From contig JALOAH010000150.1 in NCBI GenBank assembly GCA_023228865.1, forward strand, positions 1-6,685: a stretch of 6,685 nt of DNA, given 5' to 3'. Shown here one piece after another: positions 6,319 to 6,685 of this stretch (the stretch's first letter is position 1; every line of letters begins with the position of its first letter). The notes below the pieces were generated by a model, which saw nothing but the letters and a program-made list of their open reading frames with translations, had not been told where the DNA came from and did not search any database. Source of the stretch: Porticoccaceae bacterium. GTDB lineage: Bacteria; Pseudomonadota; Gammaproteobacteria; Pseudomonadales; Porticoccaceae. Both the position numbers and the translations under genes were made by a program.

Positions 6319-6685
6319 ATGATCATCAAGCCCAGAGTCCGCGGTTTCATGTGCATCACCAGCCATCCGGCGGGATGCGAGCAGAATGTGCGTCAGCAGA
6401 TTGCCTATGTCAAAGCGCAGCCGCCGGTGAACAATGGTCCCAAGCGCGTGCTGGTGATCGGCGCCTCCACTGGTTATGGGTTGGCGGCCCGCATCACTGC
6501 GGCATTTGGTGCGGGTGCGTCGACGCTCGGCATCTTCTTTGAGAAGGAGGGCGCCGAGGGCAAGCCCGGCACCGCAGGCTGGTATAACTCGGCCGCCTTC
6601 CACAAGTGCGCCGAGGAGCAGGGGCTGTATGCCAAAAGCATCAACGGTGACGCCTTCTCCGATGAGATCAAGGACAAAACCATCG
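6319..6685 (+). CDS. fabV: FabV-type trans-2-enoyl-ACP reductase (3' partial)
   Basis: FabV catalyses the NADH-dependent reduction of trans-2-enoyl-ACP, the last step of each fatty-acid elongation cycle, in the cytoplasm. Only the first 122 codons of a roughly 400-residue protein are in the window. The N-terminus is highly characteristic: [20 protein letters not shown], then [14 protein letters not shown] at 41-54 (nucleotide-binding loop), GIFFEK at 71-76, [14 protein letters not shown] at 81-94, and [13 protein letters not shown] at 102-114. The family's catalytic Tyr-X8-Lys motif lies beyond the right edge and cannot be checked. The start is fixed by the family N-terminus and by GGAG at 6310-6313, five bases before the ATG. 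Ninety-five of 122 codons end in G or C (about 78 percent), well above the SDR gene (33 of its first 60). FabV proteins of Vibrio and Pseudomonas tolerate triclosan, unlike FabI; whether this one does is inference. Confidence 0.95.
   Translation, partial: MIIKPRVRGFMCITSHPAGCEQNVRQQIAYVKAQPPVNNGPKRVLVIGASTGYGLAARITAAFGAGASTLGIFFEKEGAEGKPGTAGWYNSAAFHKCAEEQGLYAKSINGDAFSDEIKDKTI

Noticed and set aside
6205..6603. Minus-strand open frame of 132 codons opposite fabV
   Set aside because: It lies antisense to the well-recognised fabV coding sequence, has no family resemblance, and is explained by the high GC of that gene.

Overview
The window looks like chromosomal DNA from a Gram-negative gammaproteobacterium, probably a free-living or marine type. 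The evidence is a large STN-type TonB-dependent outer-membrane receptor, an exported SurE-family phosphatase and a FabV-type enoyl-ACP reductase. No rRNA, tRNA, CRISPR array, transposase or phage gene was seen. The assignment rests on gene content only, and no finer taxonomy is claimed.

Layout, left to right. (1) Positions 3-2609, plus strand: a TonB-dependent receptor, cut at its 5' end by the window edge. It has an N-terminal STN domain and, unusually, a second signal-peptide-like segment with its own Shine-Dalgarno sequence between the STN domain and the TonB box. Its last codons look frameshifted relative to the usual aromatic receptor C-terminus. (2) Positions 2610-2807: a spacer holding a perfect 17-bp inverted repeat. 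(3) Positions 2808-3821, plus: a SurE-like 5'/3'-nucleotidase with a signal peptide. (4) Positions 3822-4021: a spacer with a short hairpin. (5) Positions 4022-4789, plus: a classical short-chain dehydrogenase/reductase, probably NAD-dependent. (6) Positions 4790-4942: a short convergent spacer with no clear terminator. (7) Positions 4943-6019, minus: a FUSC-family polytopic inner-membrane protein with a TTG start. (8) Positions 6020-6318: a divergent regulatory region with a long-range inverted repeat. (9) Positions 6319-6685, plus: the first 122 codons of fabV, cut by the right edge.

How the genes may work together is inference. The receptor, exported phosphatase and dehydrogenase point the same way and are spaced about 200 bp apart. 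They could form a loose nutrient-acquisition neighbourhood: uptake across the outer membrane, dephosphorylation in the periplasm, oxidation in the cytoplasm. The gaps are wide enough for separate promoters, so an operon is not shown. The FUSC gene and fabV are divergent and share an upstream region. FabV is a fatty-acid synthesis enzyme with much higher GC at third codon positions than the SDR gene, so it probably marks the edge of the conserved core genome. I found no clearly new multi-gene system. The most unusual features are the two successive signal peptides and the apparent 3' frameshift in the receptor gene.
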